NCBI RefSeq assembly: GCF_000331775.1
Contig: NZ_CAPJ01000528.1
Span: 1 to 13,318 of the forward strand
Origin: Xanthomonas translucens pv. translucens DSM 18974
GTDB lineage: Bacteria; Pseudomonadota; Gammaproteobacteria; Xanthomonadales; Xanthomonadaceae
Length of the DNA: 13,318 nt
Reading direction: 5' to 3'
Shown: piece after piece, positions 7,804 through 13,318 of the stretch
How the letters are laid out: each line of letters opens with the position of its first letter
Position numbering within the stretch: position 1 is the first letter of the stretch
The notes under the pieces: generated by a model
Databases searched by the model: none
Told to the model about the DNA's origin: nothing
What the model saw: the letters and a program-made list of their open reading frames with translations, nothing else
Program-made: the position numbers and the translations under genes

Positions 7804-7869
7804 GCTGCGGCTGCCGCGGCGTTCGCGCAACCGGTGCGCGGCCGCTGCGTTGTGGAGCATCCGGTTCGC

Positions 7870-7875
7870 TACACT
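7870..7875 (+). promoter_or_regulatory. candidate -10 box for gcvH
   Basis: TACACT within CGCTACACTATC lies 40 bp before the gcvH ATG and resembles the box before the SPFH gene. No -35 at normal spacing is convincing (TTGTGG is 14 bp away). If used, gcvH would have its own promoter beside any readthrough from gcvT. Confidence 0.3.
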
Positions 7876-7915
7876 ATCCCTCCATCCCCGACACCGTCTT
7901 TTCCGGAGCAGCCCC

Positions 7916-8311
7916 ATGAGCGAGATCCCTGGCGACCTCAAATTCCTCAAGTCCCATGAATGGGCGCGCGTCGAAGGCAACGGGCGCGTCACCGTCGGCA
8001 TCTCCGAGCACGCCCAGGGCCTGCTCGGCGATCTGGTCTACGTCGAGCTGCCCAACGTCGGCGACGAGGTCGTGGCCGGCAACGGCGTGGCCGTGGTCGA
8101 GTCGGTGAAGGCCGCCTCGGACGTGTACAGCCCGCTCACCGGCAAGGTGGTCGAGGTCAATGCCGCGCTCAGCGACAAGCCGGAGACGATCAACGAGGAC
8201 GCCTACGGCGAAGGCTGGATCTTCGTGCTGGAGATCGCCGACCCGGAGCAGTTGAACGAACTGCTGACCCCGGACGACTACGCCGAGCTGCTCGAGGAAG
8301 ACGGCCACTGA
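7916..8311 (+). CDS. gcvH: glycine cleavage system lipoyl carrier (H protein)
   Basis: GcvH carries the aminomethyl intermediate on a lipoyl-lysine between the P, T and L proteins of glycine cleavage, in the cytoplasm. The 131-residue length is normal for the family. The lipoyl attachment site is K65 in [18 protein letters not shown] (61-78). The N-terminal [12 protein letters not shown] (5-16), [19 protein letters not shown] (28-46) and the C-terminal [14 protein letters not shown] are family hallmarks. ATG at 7916 has GGAG at 7904-7907, 8 bases upstream. It lies 112 bp after gcvT and ends in a hairpin terminator. Position and function both fit a gcvT-gcvH unit; lipoylation enzymes are not nearby. 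Confidence 0.97.
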   Translation: MSEIPGDLKFLKSHEWARVEGNGRVTVGISEHAQGLLGDLVYVELPNVGDEVVAGNGVAVVESVKAASDVYSPLTGKVVEVNAALSDKPETINEDAYGEGWIFVLEIADPEQLNELLTPDDYAELLEEDGH

Positions 8312-8337
8312 GCCGAAGCGCTTCATCGCGACAGCCG

Positions 8338-8368
8338 AACCGGCCGCCTTGTGCGGCCGGTTTGCGTT
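8338..8368 (+). terminator. terminator after gcvH
   Basis: AACCGGCCGC-CTTGT-GCGGCCGGTT is a perfect 10-bp stem with a 5-nt loop, followed by TGCGTTTG. The stem is strong and the T tract modest. It begins 27 bp after the gcvH stop. Confidence 0.75.
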
Positions 8369-9306
8369 TGCGCGGCACAAACGAACGCTTCAACAGGAAG
8401 CGGCGCGCGCGTTCGACAGTCCGCAGGTTTGCCGATCAGGCGATCAGGCGCTCGGCGCGGCTGAGTGGCTGAGTGGCCGGCGTAGCGGCGCGCGGGCGCG
8501 ATGCAGGTGACGGATGCGACACGCCAGGCGGCGGATGCCGGCCGCGCCGCAAGCATCGATGCGCACGATGTGGTCGCCAGGTGCTGGAAGGCGACGCCGC
8601 TGCAGCGGCGCCGGGACGCGGCGAAGGTCGCGCCGGTTTTCTGGCAGTGACGGTGATGTGCATCGCAGTCGGGTGCCGCTGGCGAAGCGTCTGCCGATCG
8701 CAGCCGCGTTCGCTGCGCCGCGGCCAGCGGCGGCCAGCGGCGTCGCGTGCGTTCTCGGTCGGGTGTGTTCGCCGTGGCGCGCATGCGCGGTGCTGTGGGG
8801 GCGCTCGTGGCGAACATGCACTCGGCAGCCGACGCGTCGGCCAGAGCAAACGCGACGCGTCCGCTCGCATGTGCGTGATGTGTTGGTGAGGAGCATGCGC
8901 AGTCATGCAGACGCGACAACGGCATCGTCGCCGCCGCCGCGATGCAGTGCGCGGCGGCGCGCGTGCACGCTCGCAAGCGCCGAACAGCGCGAAAAAGTTT
9001 GCGCAGTTTTGCGCATTTGCTCTTGTGCGATGCCGGAACGGCGCATGCCGCGAAAAGTTTTTTTCAGCTTGCGGACAGGCTCGCGTACGCGCGCCTGGAT
9101 GTCGCCGGCGCCGCGCACGGCAGCACGCGAAACGGCTGGTCGCGTCGGCGTGTTGCAAAAAAGCACGGGAATTACCGCTGTTTTTGTTTGCGTCGAAGTT
9201 TCGCCGCAGGTTTCGCGATGGCTGTTGTCGAGGTCCAGCAGCTGCCGATCGCGGCGATCGGTGCGCTCGCGGCACGCGACGCCTGAAAAAAAATTGCGTA
9301 GAACTG

Positions 9307-9335
9307 TTGACAGTAAAAAAAAGCGTGATTAGGTT
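9307..9335 (+). promoter_or_regulatory. promoter for the structured leader/sRNA before the histone-like gene
   Basis: TTGACA (9307-9312, perfect consensus) is followed by a 17-bp spacer containing A8 and by TAGGTT (9330-9335, three of six). A second A8 tract at 9286-9293 lies just upstream, where an UP element would be. Transcription would begin near 9342. Confidence 0.5.
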
Positions 9336-9341
9336 TCGCCC

Positions 9342-9513
9342 AGCAGACGTTGCTGCGCAAGCGAGTGAATCGGATCGACATCAGAACGCGAAGCACAACT
9401 TGGACCTCCACCAGGAACCTGACGATGGTGGATCAGGTGTCGCTTCCCTCCGAGAAACGCAACGTCTCCCCTGGCACGACACCCGTATCGAGCTTCGCTA
9501 CGGGTGTTTCTGT
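9342..9513 (+). ncRNA. candidate small RNA or attenuated leader ending in a hairpin
   Basis: The segment starts about 7 nt after a TTGACA promoter and ends in a terminator-like hairpin, with no sensible reading frame, giving a predicted transcript of about 170 nt. Readable stems: CAGCA/TGCTG (9341-9355), TCCACCA/TGGTGGA (9407-9413 with 9426-9432), ACCTGA/TCAGGT (9417-9422 with 9433-9438), a bulged stem around ACG-CAA-CGT (9452-9468), and a long-range GGTGTCG/CGACACC (9436-9442 with 9477-9483). C-rich stretches (CTTCCCTCC, CTCCCCTGG) remain unpaired in most of these. C-rich loops are a known feature of Xanthomonas sRNA sX13, but I cannot establish identity with it. It may instead be the 5' leader of the histone-like mRNA. 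Confidence 0.42.
9479..9513 (+). terminator. terminator or attenuator hairpin before the histone-like gene
   Basis: ACACCCGTA (9479-9487) pairs perfectly with TACGGGTGT (9499-9507), and an inner CGA-GCT-TCG closes the loop across a T-C mismatch. TTTCTGT follows. It lies 111 bp before the histone-like start codon, so it either ends a separate small RNA or attenuates that gene. Confidence 0.6.
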
Positions 9514-9624
9514 ATCCGACCCGGCCCGCACTACGCGCCGGCGGATCCTGCAGGCGGACCATCGCCGCGGGTTTGCTTTGACTGGGCGTTTTCAATCCAT
9601 AGTTCACTGACGAGGAGCCATCCC

Positions 9625-10083
9625 ATGGCCACGAAAAAAGCTGCGAAAAAGAAGCCGGCCGCTAAGAAAGCGGTCAAGAAGACTGCCGCCAAGAAGCCGG
9701 CAGCGAAGAAGGTCTCGGTAAAGAAGGCGGTCAAGAAGGTCGCCAAGAAAGTCGCCAAGAAGGTCGCCAAGGTGAAGAAGGCCATCAAGAAGGCCACCAC
9801 CAAGAAGACCACCGCGAAGAAGGCGGTAAAGAAGACCGCGAAGAAGGCGACCGCCAAGAAGGCCGCCACCAAGAAGACCGCGAAGAAGACCACTGCGAAG
9901 AAGGCGGTAAAGAAGACCGCGAAGAAGGCCGTCGCCAAGAAGGCCGTGAAGAAGTCGGCTGCCAAGAAGCCGGCCGCGAAGAAGGCTGTCGCCAAGAAGG
10001 CCGTCGCCAAGAAGAAGCCGGTTGCCCGCAAGAAGAAGACCGCTCCGGTCGCGCTGCCGGCAACGCCCGCGCCGCTGATCTGA
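9625..10083 (+). CDS. lysine/alanine-rich histone H1-like DNA-binding protein
   Basis: The 152-residue protein is built almost wholly of KKA/AKK/VKK/TAKK steps, like the C-terminal tail of eukaryotic histone H1 and bacterial Hc1/AlgP-type proteins. I see no acidic residue, no aromatic residue and no cysteine. Only Lys, Ala, Thr, Val, Pro and a few Ser, Ile, Leu, Arg and Met occur. Such proteins are unfolded polycations that bind and condense DNA; the exact role here is inferred. Residues 60-86 are repeated at 87-113. An uncharged tail, [13 protein letters not shown], ends it. ATG 9625 has GAGGAG at 9612-9617. The frame stays open far upstream, but that part crosses the promoter and hairpin and looks non-coding. 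A strong terminator follows 27 bp after the stop. Confidence 0.88.
   Translation: MATKKAAKKKPAAKKAVKKTAAKKPAAKKVSVKKAVKKVAKKVAKKVAKVKKAIKKATTKKTTAKKAVKKTAKKATAKKAATKKTAKKTTAKKAVKKTAKKAVAKKAVKKSAAKKPAAKKAVAKKAVAKKKPVARKKKTAPVALPATPAPLI
9802..9963 (+). repeat. 81-bp internal duplication in the histone-like gene
   Basis: 9802-9848 and 9883-9929 are identical over 47 nt except for one base (C9813/T9894), offset by 81 bp, i.e. 27 codons. Both copies share the same uncommon gta-aag codon pair. The remainder of each unit has diverged, including a shift in the KKA register. Confidence 0.85.
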
Positions 10084-10110
10084 TCTGATCCATCCCGATA
10101 GCCGTACCTA

Positions 10111-10150
10111 AGCTCTCTCCCCGGTGCCCAGCGGGGAGGGAGCTTTTTTA
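10111..10150 (+). terminator. strong Rho-independent terminator of the histone-like gene
   Basis: AGCTCTCTCCCC (10111-10122) pairs with GGGGAGGGAGCT (10133-10144), with one T-G pair and a 10-nt loop, followed by six further T. It is the best terminator in the window. Confidence 0.95.
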
Positions 10151-10660
10151 TGGGCGTGCGCTTGCCGTCGCCGCGGCGAGCTGCGTGCCATGGCGCCGAG
10201 ATGCCACGGGCCTGCCACCCATCTGCCAGCGACGTGTCGGCTGCACCGCGGCCAGTCCCCGCGCCGGCGGTGTTGCCGCCATCGTGCTCTATCGCAGCCT
10301 GGCGCGTGCCCGATCAGCACTGAATTCTGACTGCGCTGCAGGCGACGATGCTGCGCGAGTTCGCCAGGCGTCTGCCTCGCTGCCGCAGACGACGTGGTCG
10401 CCGACGCCGCTCGACTTCTCCTGCTTCAGCGCGAGGGCATCCGGGCGGCGCTCTGATCCTGCTCCTCAACCCGGACCACAGCCCTTTTGCGGGGAAGGTG
10501 GTGCGCAGCGCCGGATGAGCGTGCGTGCATAACGATGCGTGTGGCGCGAGGCGCAGGTGCATCGCTGACAGACGACGGCCAAGCCGCCAGTGACTTGTCG
10601 GTCGATGGCTTCAAGCAGCGCTTCGACGTGGCCGAGCCGCTACCGCATGCCGCCCCCCCC

Positions 10661-10684
10661 TGTAGGAGCGGCTTCAGCCGCGAC
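10661..10684 (+). repeat. single GTAG-type palindromic element
   Basis: TGTAGGAGCGGCTTCAGCCG followed by CGAC is the canonical Xanthomonadaceae GTAG motif, with stem GCGGCT-TC-AGCCGC. It is a monomer: no inverted partner is found nearby. It follows a run of eight C. Confidence 0.88.
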
Positions 10685-10790
10685 CAGATCCCCTGGATTC
10701 CATCAACCTCGCATCAGGCGCAGTTGCTGGTTTGCGCAGCCCACCAGATCTTGTGGCGGTGAAGCGCAGGGCTCGCGAAGCCAGCGCGCA

Positions 10791-10819
10791 GACAGCAGAA
10801 AGGCGGCTTGCGCCGCCTT
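10791..10819 (-). terminator. terminator of the serine hydrolase gene
   Basis: On the minus strand AAGGCGGC-GCAA-GCCGCCTT (10819-10800) is a perfect 8-bp stem with a tetraloop. It is followed by a further T and CTGCTGTC. It begins 30 bp past the hydrolase stop codon. Confidence 0.75.
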
Positions 10820-10848
10820 CCGCTGCATCCATCGGCAGACCGCCCGCG

Positions 10849-12237
10849 TCAGCGCGGCGACGCCGCCGACTTGGACGCGGAGGCGCCCTTCTTGTCCTTC
10901 GGGTCCGGACGCTCGGCCATCATGTTGTCGCTGCCGAAGTCGGTGTCCACGTCCAGCCAGCGCTGCGCCGGCAGGCCGATCGCGCGGTCCAGGATGGTCG
11001 GCAGCAGGCCGGAGGGCAGGCCGCTCTCGCCGTTCCACAGGATCGCCACGCCCAGATCGCGTTCCGGCACCAGCGCGACCAGACCGCGATAGCCCTGCAC
11101 CGCACCGGCATGGAACACCACCTGGTGGCCCGAATAATCGAAGATGCGCCAGCCCAGCGCGTAGCTGGCCGAGTTGACCCGCTCGCGGCGCCAGCCCGAG
11201 CGCATCTCGCCGGGGGTGAGGATCAGCGGCGCATGCAGGGTCGCCAGCAGCGGCGCCGGCAGCACGTCCGGACGGTGCCCGGTATGCGCGATCAGCCACT
11301 GCGCCATGTCGCTGATGCTGGCGTTGACGCCCGCCGCCGGGGCCAGCCGGTAGTAGGTGGGCTTGGGCATCAGCGACACCCAGCCGTTGCGGCTGCGCAC
11401 GTGCGGGCGCGCCCAGCTCGGGCTGGCCTGGATCCCGGCCAGGCCCATGCTGGCGTCGTTCATGCCCAGCGGCTTGAAGATGCGGCGCTCCACCGACTGC
11501 TCATAGAAGCTGCCGGAGGCGGCGAACACCACGTCGCCGATCAGGCTGAAGGCCACGTTCTGGTAGGCATAGCACTCCCCGGGCGCGCACTTGAGCGGGG
11601 CGTAGGCGAGCTTATGGCTGAGCGTGTAGTAGTCGGTGTTGGACTCGACGTCGCGGTCGTAGGCGTTGTAGGTCAGGCCGACGCGATGGCTGAGCAGGTC
11701 GGCCACGTTCAATTGGCGGGTGGCGACCGGGTCGCTGAGCTGGAAGCCGGGTACGTAGTCGGTGACCTTGCTATCCCAGCGCAGGGTGCCGTCGTTGACC
11801 AGCAGGCCGGCCATGGTGCCGGCGAAGGCCTTGGACAGCGAGGCCAGGCGGAACACGGTGTGCGCATTGACCGGCTGTGGGTGATTGACGTCGGTGACGC
11901 CATAGCCGCGCGCGCTGATCACCTGGCCGTTGTGCACGATCGCCACCGCCAGGCCGGGCACGCGCTCGCCGTAGGTGAGCTGCTCGGCCATCGCTTCCAG
12001 GCTGGCGACATCGAAGTCCTTGGCCAACGGCAGCACCTTGCTGTCCGGCAACGAGGCGCGGTACGGCAGCGGCTGGGTTGGCGAGGTGTAGTGCGTGGCC
12101 TCGGTGTAGATCGGCGGCGGCAGCGGTTGCGAGGGCGCCGGCGTCTGCGCGGTGGAGGACATCGCAAAGGGCAGCAATGCCCCGAGCAACCCGGTTGCCA
12201 CCGGTCGAAGGAGCCGGTGCCTGCTGTTCTGTTTCAT
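10849..12237 (-). CDS. exported serine hydrolase, beta-lactamase/peptidase S12 family
   Basis: This 462-residue protein has the class C beta-lactamase/EstB/penicillin-binding fold. The first 30 residues are a signal peptide (KQNSRHRLLR, hydrophobic PVATGLLGALLPFA, likely cut after SSTA), so it acts in the periplasm. A Pro-rich linker runs to about 75. The catalytic motifs are SLSK (nucleophile S133, K136), YQN (Y225, N227) and HAG (376-378), in place of KTG, as in EstB-type esterases and many S12 proteins. Substrate cannot be told: beta-lactam, D-amino peptide or ester. The tail (440-462) is Lys/Ser-rich. ATG at 12237-12235 is chosen for the signal peptide; upstream in-frame ATGs lie before the promoter box. 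The gene stands alone, convergent with the histone-like gene and divergent from the EamA gene. Confidence 0.9.
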   Translation of the reverse strand: MKQNSRHRLLRPVATGLLGALLPFAMSSTAQTPAPSQPLPPPIYTEATHYTSPTQPLPYRASLPDSKVLPLAKDFDVASLEAMAEQLTYGERVPGLAVAIVHNGQVISARGYGVTDVNHPQPVNAHTVFRLASLSKAFAGTMAGLLVNDGTLRWDSKVTDYVPGFQLSDPVATRQLNVADLLSHRVGLTYNAYDRDVESNTDYYTLSHKLAYAPLKCAPGECYAYQNVAFSLIGDVVFAASGSFYEQSVERRIFKPLGMNDASMGLAGIQASPSWARPHVRSRNGWVSLMPKPTYYRLAPAAGVNASISDMAQWLIAHTGHRPDVLPAPLLATLHAPLILTPGEMRSGWRRERVNSASYALGWRIFDYSGHQVVFHAGAVQGYRGLVALVPERDLGVAILWNGESGLPSGLLPTILDRAIGLPAQRWLDVDTDFGSDNMMAERPDPKDKKGASASKSAASPR

Positions 12238-12271
12238 TGCGCGTGTGGCCTGTGAGGTGCTGCCCAAACTG

Positions 12272-12301
12272 ATTCTAGCGCCGCTGTTCGCCATTGCACA
12301 A
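12272..12301 (-). promoter_or_regulatory. candidate promoter for the serine hydrolase
   Basis: On the minus strand, TTGTGC (12301-12296) and TAGAAT (12277-12272) are 18 bp apart. Transcription would start near 12265, about 28 nt before the ATG at 12237. This supports the chosen start, since the next in-frame ATG upstream (12294) lies inside the promoter. Confidence 0.45.
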
Positions 12302-12405
12302 ACCGGGAGAAGATGAATGGGCATCGTCTTGATCCTGCTAATGATTTTGCCTGGCCGGCAAAGCTGGCAACGCGCTGTCCGCATGGCGGTGCCGCAAGCG
12401 CGCGG

Positions 12406-12429
12406 CGGTTGCGTAACCTCATGCAACCG
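12406..12429. promoter_or_regulatory. inverted repeat upstream of the transporter gene, possible operator
   Basis: CGGTTGC (12406-12412) and GCAACCG (12423-12429) are perfect 7-bp arms separated by GTAACCTCAT. The repeat sits 90 bp before the transporter start, in the divergent gap between transporter and hydrolase. No regulator gene is adjacent, so operator function is a guess. Confidence 0.3.
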
Positions 12430-12518
12430 GTGTGCCGAAGTCGCTGCGCGCGGCCTCGCCCCGGCCTGCCGCGATGCCGCTGCGGTGACGCCGCCGCGCC
12501 GCTGCGGGATCATGGCGC

Positions 12519-13318
12519 ATGCCCGATCCCGCCCTGCCCCCGATCCCGCCCGCGCGCACCGCGCCCGCCGCCGCGACCTGGCTGGGGCTGGCCTTCGTGC
12601 TGGTCTGGTGCACCGGCTACATCGCCGGCAAGCAGGTGGTGGCGCACGCGGCGCCGTTCACCGCGCTGCTGTGGCGCTTCGGCCTGACTGCGCTGTGCTT
12701 CGCGCTCGCCGCCGGTCCTGCGCGGCTGCGGGCGTTGCCGCGCGCGCAACTGGCGCGCAGTGCCGTGGCCGGGGGGCTGATGCTGGCCCTGCAGTTCGGC
12801 GGGGTCTACGCCGCCTTCGCGCTGGGCACCGGTTCCGGCGTGGCCGCACTGGTGATCGGCGCGATGCCGCTGCTGGTGGCCTGGGCCAGCCCGTGGTGGA
12901 GCGGGGCGCGGCTGCGCGCGGCGCAGTGGCTGGGCATGGCGCTGGGCTTCGCCGGCGTCGCCACGGTCGCCGCCGACCGCATCGACGGCGCCACCCCGTG
13001 GGACGGCTGGCTGGCCTTGCTGGTGGGCCTGTTCGGCATCGCCGCCGGCACCCTGTACCAGAAGCGGCATGCCGCGCAGCTCGACCTGCGGGTGGGGCTG
13101 GCGGTGCAGAACGCGGCGGCGACGCTGCTGCTGCTGCCGCTGGCGGCATGGGAAGGCTTCCGCTTCCAGGCCAGCGGTGGTTTCGTCGCGGCGATGGCGT
13201 GGCTGGTGCTGGTCAATTCGATCGGCGGCTTCGCGCTGCTGTTCCTGCTGCTGCGGCGCGGCGCCGCCACCCAGGTGGCGAGCCTGTTCTTCCTGATGCC
13301 GCCGGTGACCGCGGTGTT
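12519..13318 (+). CDS. EamA-type drug/metabolite transporter, 3' end cut by the window edge
   Basis: The frame runs from ATG 12519 to the window edge, 266 codons without a stop. It is an inner-membrane transporter of the DMT superfamily (EamA, typically 10 helices in two repeats, about 300 residues). A Pro-rich cytoplasmic start is followed by a helix with WLGLAFVLVWCTGYIAGK (21-38), typical of the first EamA repeat. Other helices lie near 47-65, 83-103, 107-123, 136-152, 163-180, 193-210, 223-245 and 252-266. The second repeat begins near WLALLVGLFGIAAGTLYQKR (164-183). Substrates of this family range from amino acids and sugars to drugs; nothing here narrows it. A GGGAT lies about 9 bases before the ATG. 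Confidence 0.88.
   Translation, partial: MPDPALPPIPPARTAPAAATWLGLAFVLVWCTGYIAGKQVVAHAAPFTALLWRFGLTALCFALAAGPARLRALPRAQLARSAVAGGLMLALQFGGVYAAFALGTGSGVAALVIGAMPLLVAWASPWWSGARLRAAQWLGMALGFAGVATVAADRIDGATPWDGWLALLVGLFGIAAGTLYQKRHAAQLDLRVGLAVQNAAATLLLLPLAAWEGFRFQASGGFVAAMAWLVLVNSIGGFALLFLLLRRGAATQVASLFFLMPPVTAV

Larger units (their letters stand above)
8312..9624. other. 1.3-kb region without a convincing protein gene
   Basis: After the gcvH terminator, about 900 bp show only low-complexity Arg/Ala/Ser-rich frames on both strands, none with a recognisable domain, good ribosome binding site or hydrophobic pattern. Small direct duplications occur at 8433-8448 (cgatcagg twice) and 8459-8474 (ggctgagt twice). 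From about 8990 the composition changes: A and T tracts interrupt GC-rich sequence (8992-9000, 9053-9064, 9157-9162, 9181-9185, 9286-9293, 9315-9322). An inverted repeat CCGATCG-CGG-CGATCGG lies at 9245-9261. The right end holds the promoter, structured transcript and hairpin described separately. Confidence 0.6.
10151..10848. other. about 700-bp convergent spacer without a gene
   Basis: The space lies between the histone-like gene and the oppositely oriented hydrolase gene. It contains a single GTAG element (10661-10684) and the hydrolase terminator at the right end. Around 10328-10385 one frame reads LTALQATMLREFARRLP, which looks protein-like but has no start, no continuation and no family I recognise. 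The remaining frames are short and Arg-rich. I see no tRNA or other RNA gene. Confidence 0.55.

Noticed and set aside
8436..9275. Minus-strand 279-codon frame and the overlapping plus-strand frames between gcvH and the histone-like gene
   Set aside because: Arg/Ala/His/Pro-rich with no domain pattern, heavily overlapping one another. Open frames are expected by chance at this GC content.
9407..9438. H-type pseudoknot formed by stems A and B together
   Set aside because: The loop that would cross the 7-bp stem has zero nucleotides, which is sterically implausible. The stems are better read as alternatives.
8905..9624. In-frame 240-codon extension upstream of the histone-like protein
   Set aside because: It runs through a consensus promoter and a terminator-like hairpin, its composition is unlike the lysine-rich protein, and GAGGAG sits correctly before ATG 9625.
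10487..10762. 91-codon frame containing CRSGFSRD
   Set aside because: That peptide is simply the translated GTAG repeat, a common false gene call in this group.
10732..12255. 507-codon plus-strand frame opposite the serine hydrolase
   Set aside because: Antisense shadow of a gene with a clear signal peptide and intact SxxK, YxN and HxG motifs.

Overview
The window looks like core chromosome of a GC-rich gammaproteobacterium of the Xanthomonadaceae, most likely Xanthomonas or a close relative. The signs are the gene content and family-level protein matches, frequent GTG starts, -10 boxes of the TAGAAT/TATACT type, GTAG-type palindromic repeats (tgtaggagcggcttcagcc form) and a CGGGATT/CGGGACT heptamer array. 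No phage, transposase, CRISPR, tRNA or rRNA is visible.

Layout. Minus strand 1-1782: rsmE (running off the left edge) and bioA, overlapping by 10 bp. Plus strand 1857-4584: nudE-cysQ (ATGA overlap), then mazG-ynfA (GTGA overlap). At 4585-4910 lies a spacer with a probable N-terminal remnant of an Mpo1-like (DUF962) gene and the promoter region of the next pair. At 4911-6314 are a stomatin/QmcA-like SPFH protein and its NfeD partner, 3 bp apart. At 6315-6696 is a repeat-dense spacer: a heptamer array, a 74-bp GTAG inverted dimer and an AT-rich terminator-like dyad. At 6697-8311 are gcvT and gcvH of the glycine cleavage system. At 8312-9624 there is a 1.3-kb stretch without a convincing protein gene; its right end carries a promoter and a structured transcript candidate ending in a terminator-like hairpin. 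At 9625-10083 is a lysine/alanine-rich histone H1-like protein, closed by a strong terminator. At 10146-10848 is a gene-free convergent spacer with a single GTAG element. The minus strand 10849-12237 encodes an exported serine hydrolase of the beta-lactamase/S12 fold. An EamA-type transporter starts at 12519 and runs off the right edge.

How the genes relate. NudE, CysQ and MazG all remove unwanted nucleotides (ADP-sugar/dinucleotide compounds, PAP, non-canonical NTPs), so 1857-4264 reads as a nucleotide-sanitation block. QmcA-like and NfeD proteins form a known membrane pair. GcvT and GcvH are two of the glycine cleavage proteins; GcvP is not here. BioA makes the biotin precursor DAPA.

The part most worth a second look is 9307-9513. 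It has a TTGACA promoter, two alternative stems, a long-range pairing that would block the terminator's 5' arm, C-rich unpaired stretches and a terminator-like hairpin, all before the histone-like gene. It could be a small RNA, an attenuator, or both; this is inference from reading by eye, without a folding computation.
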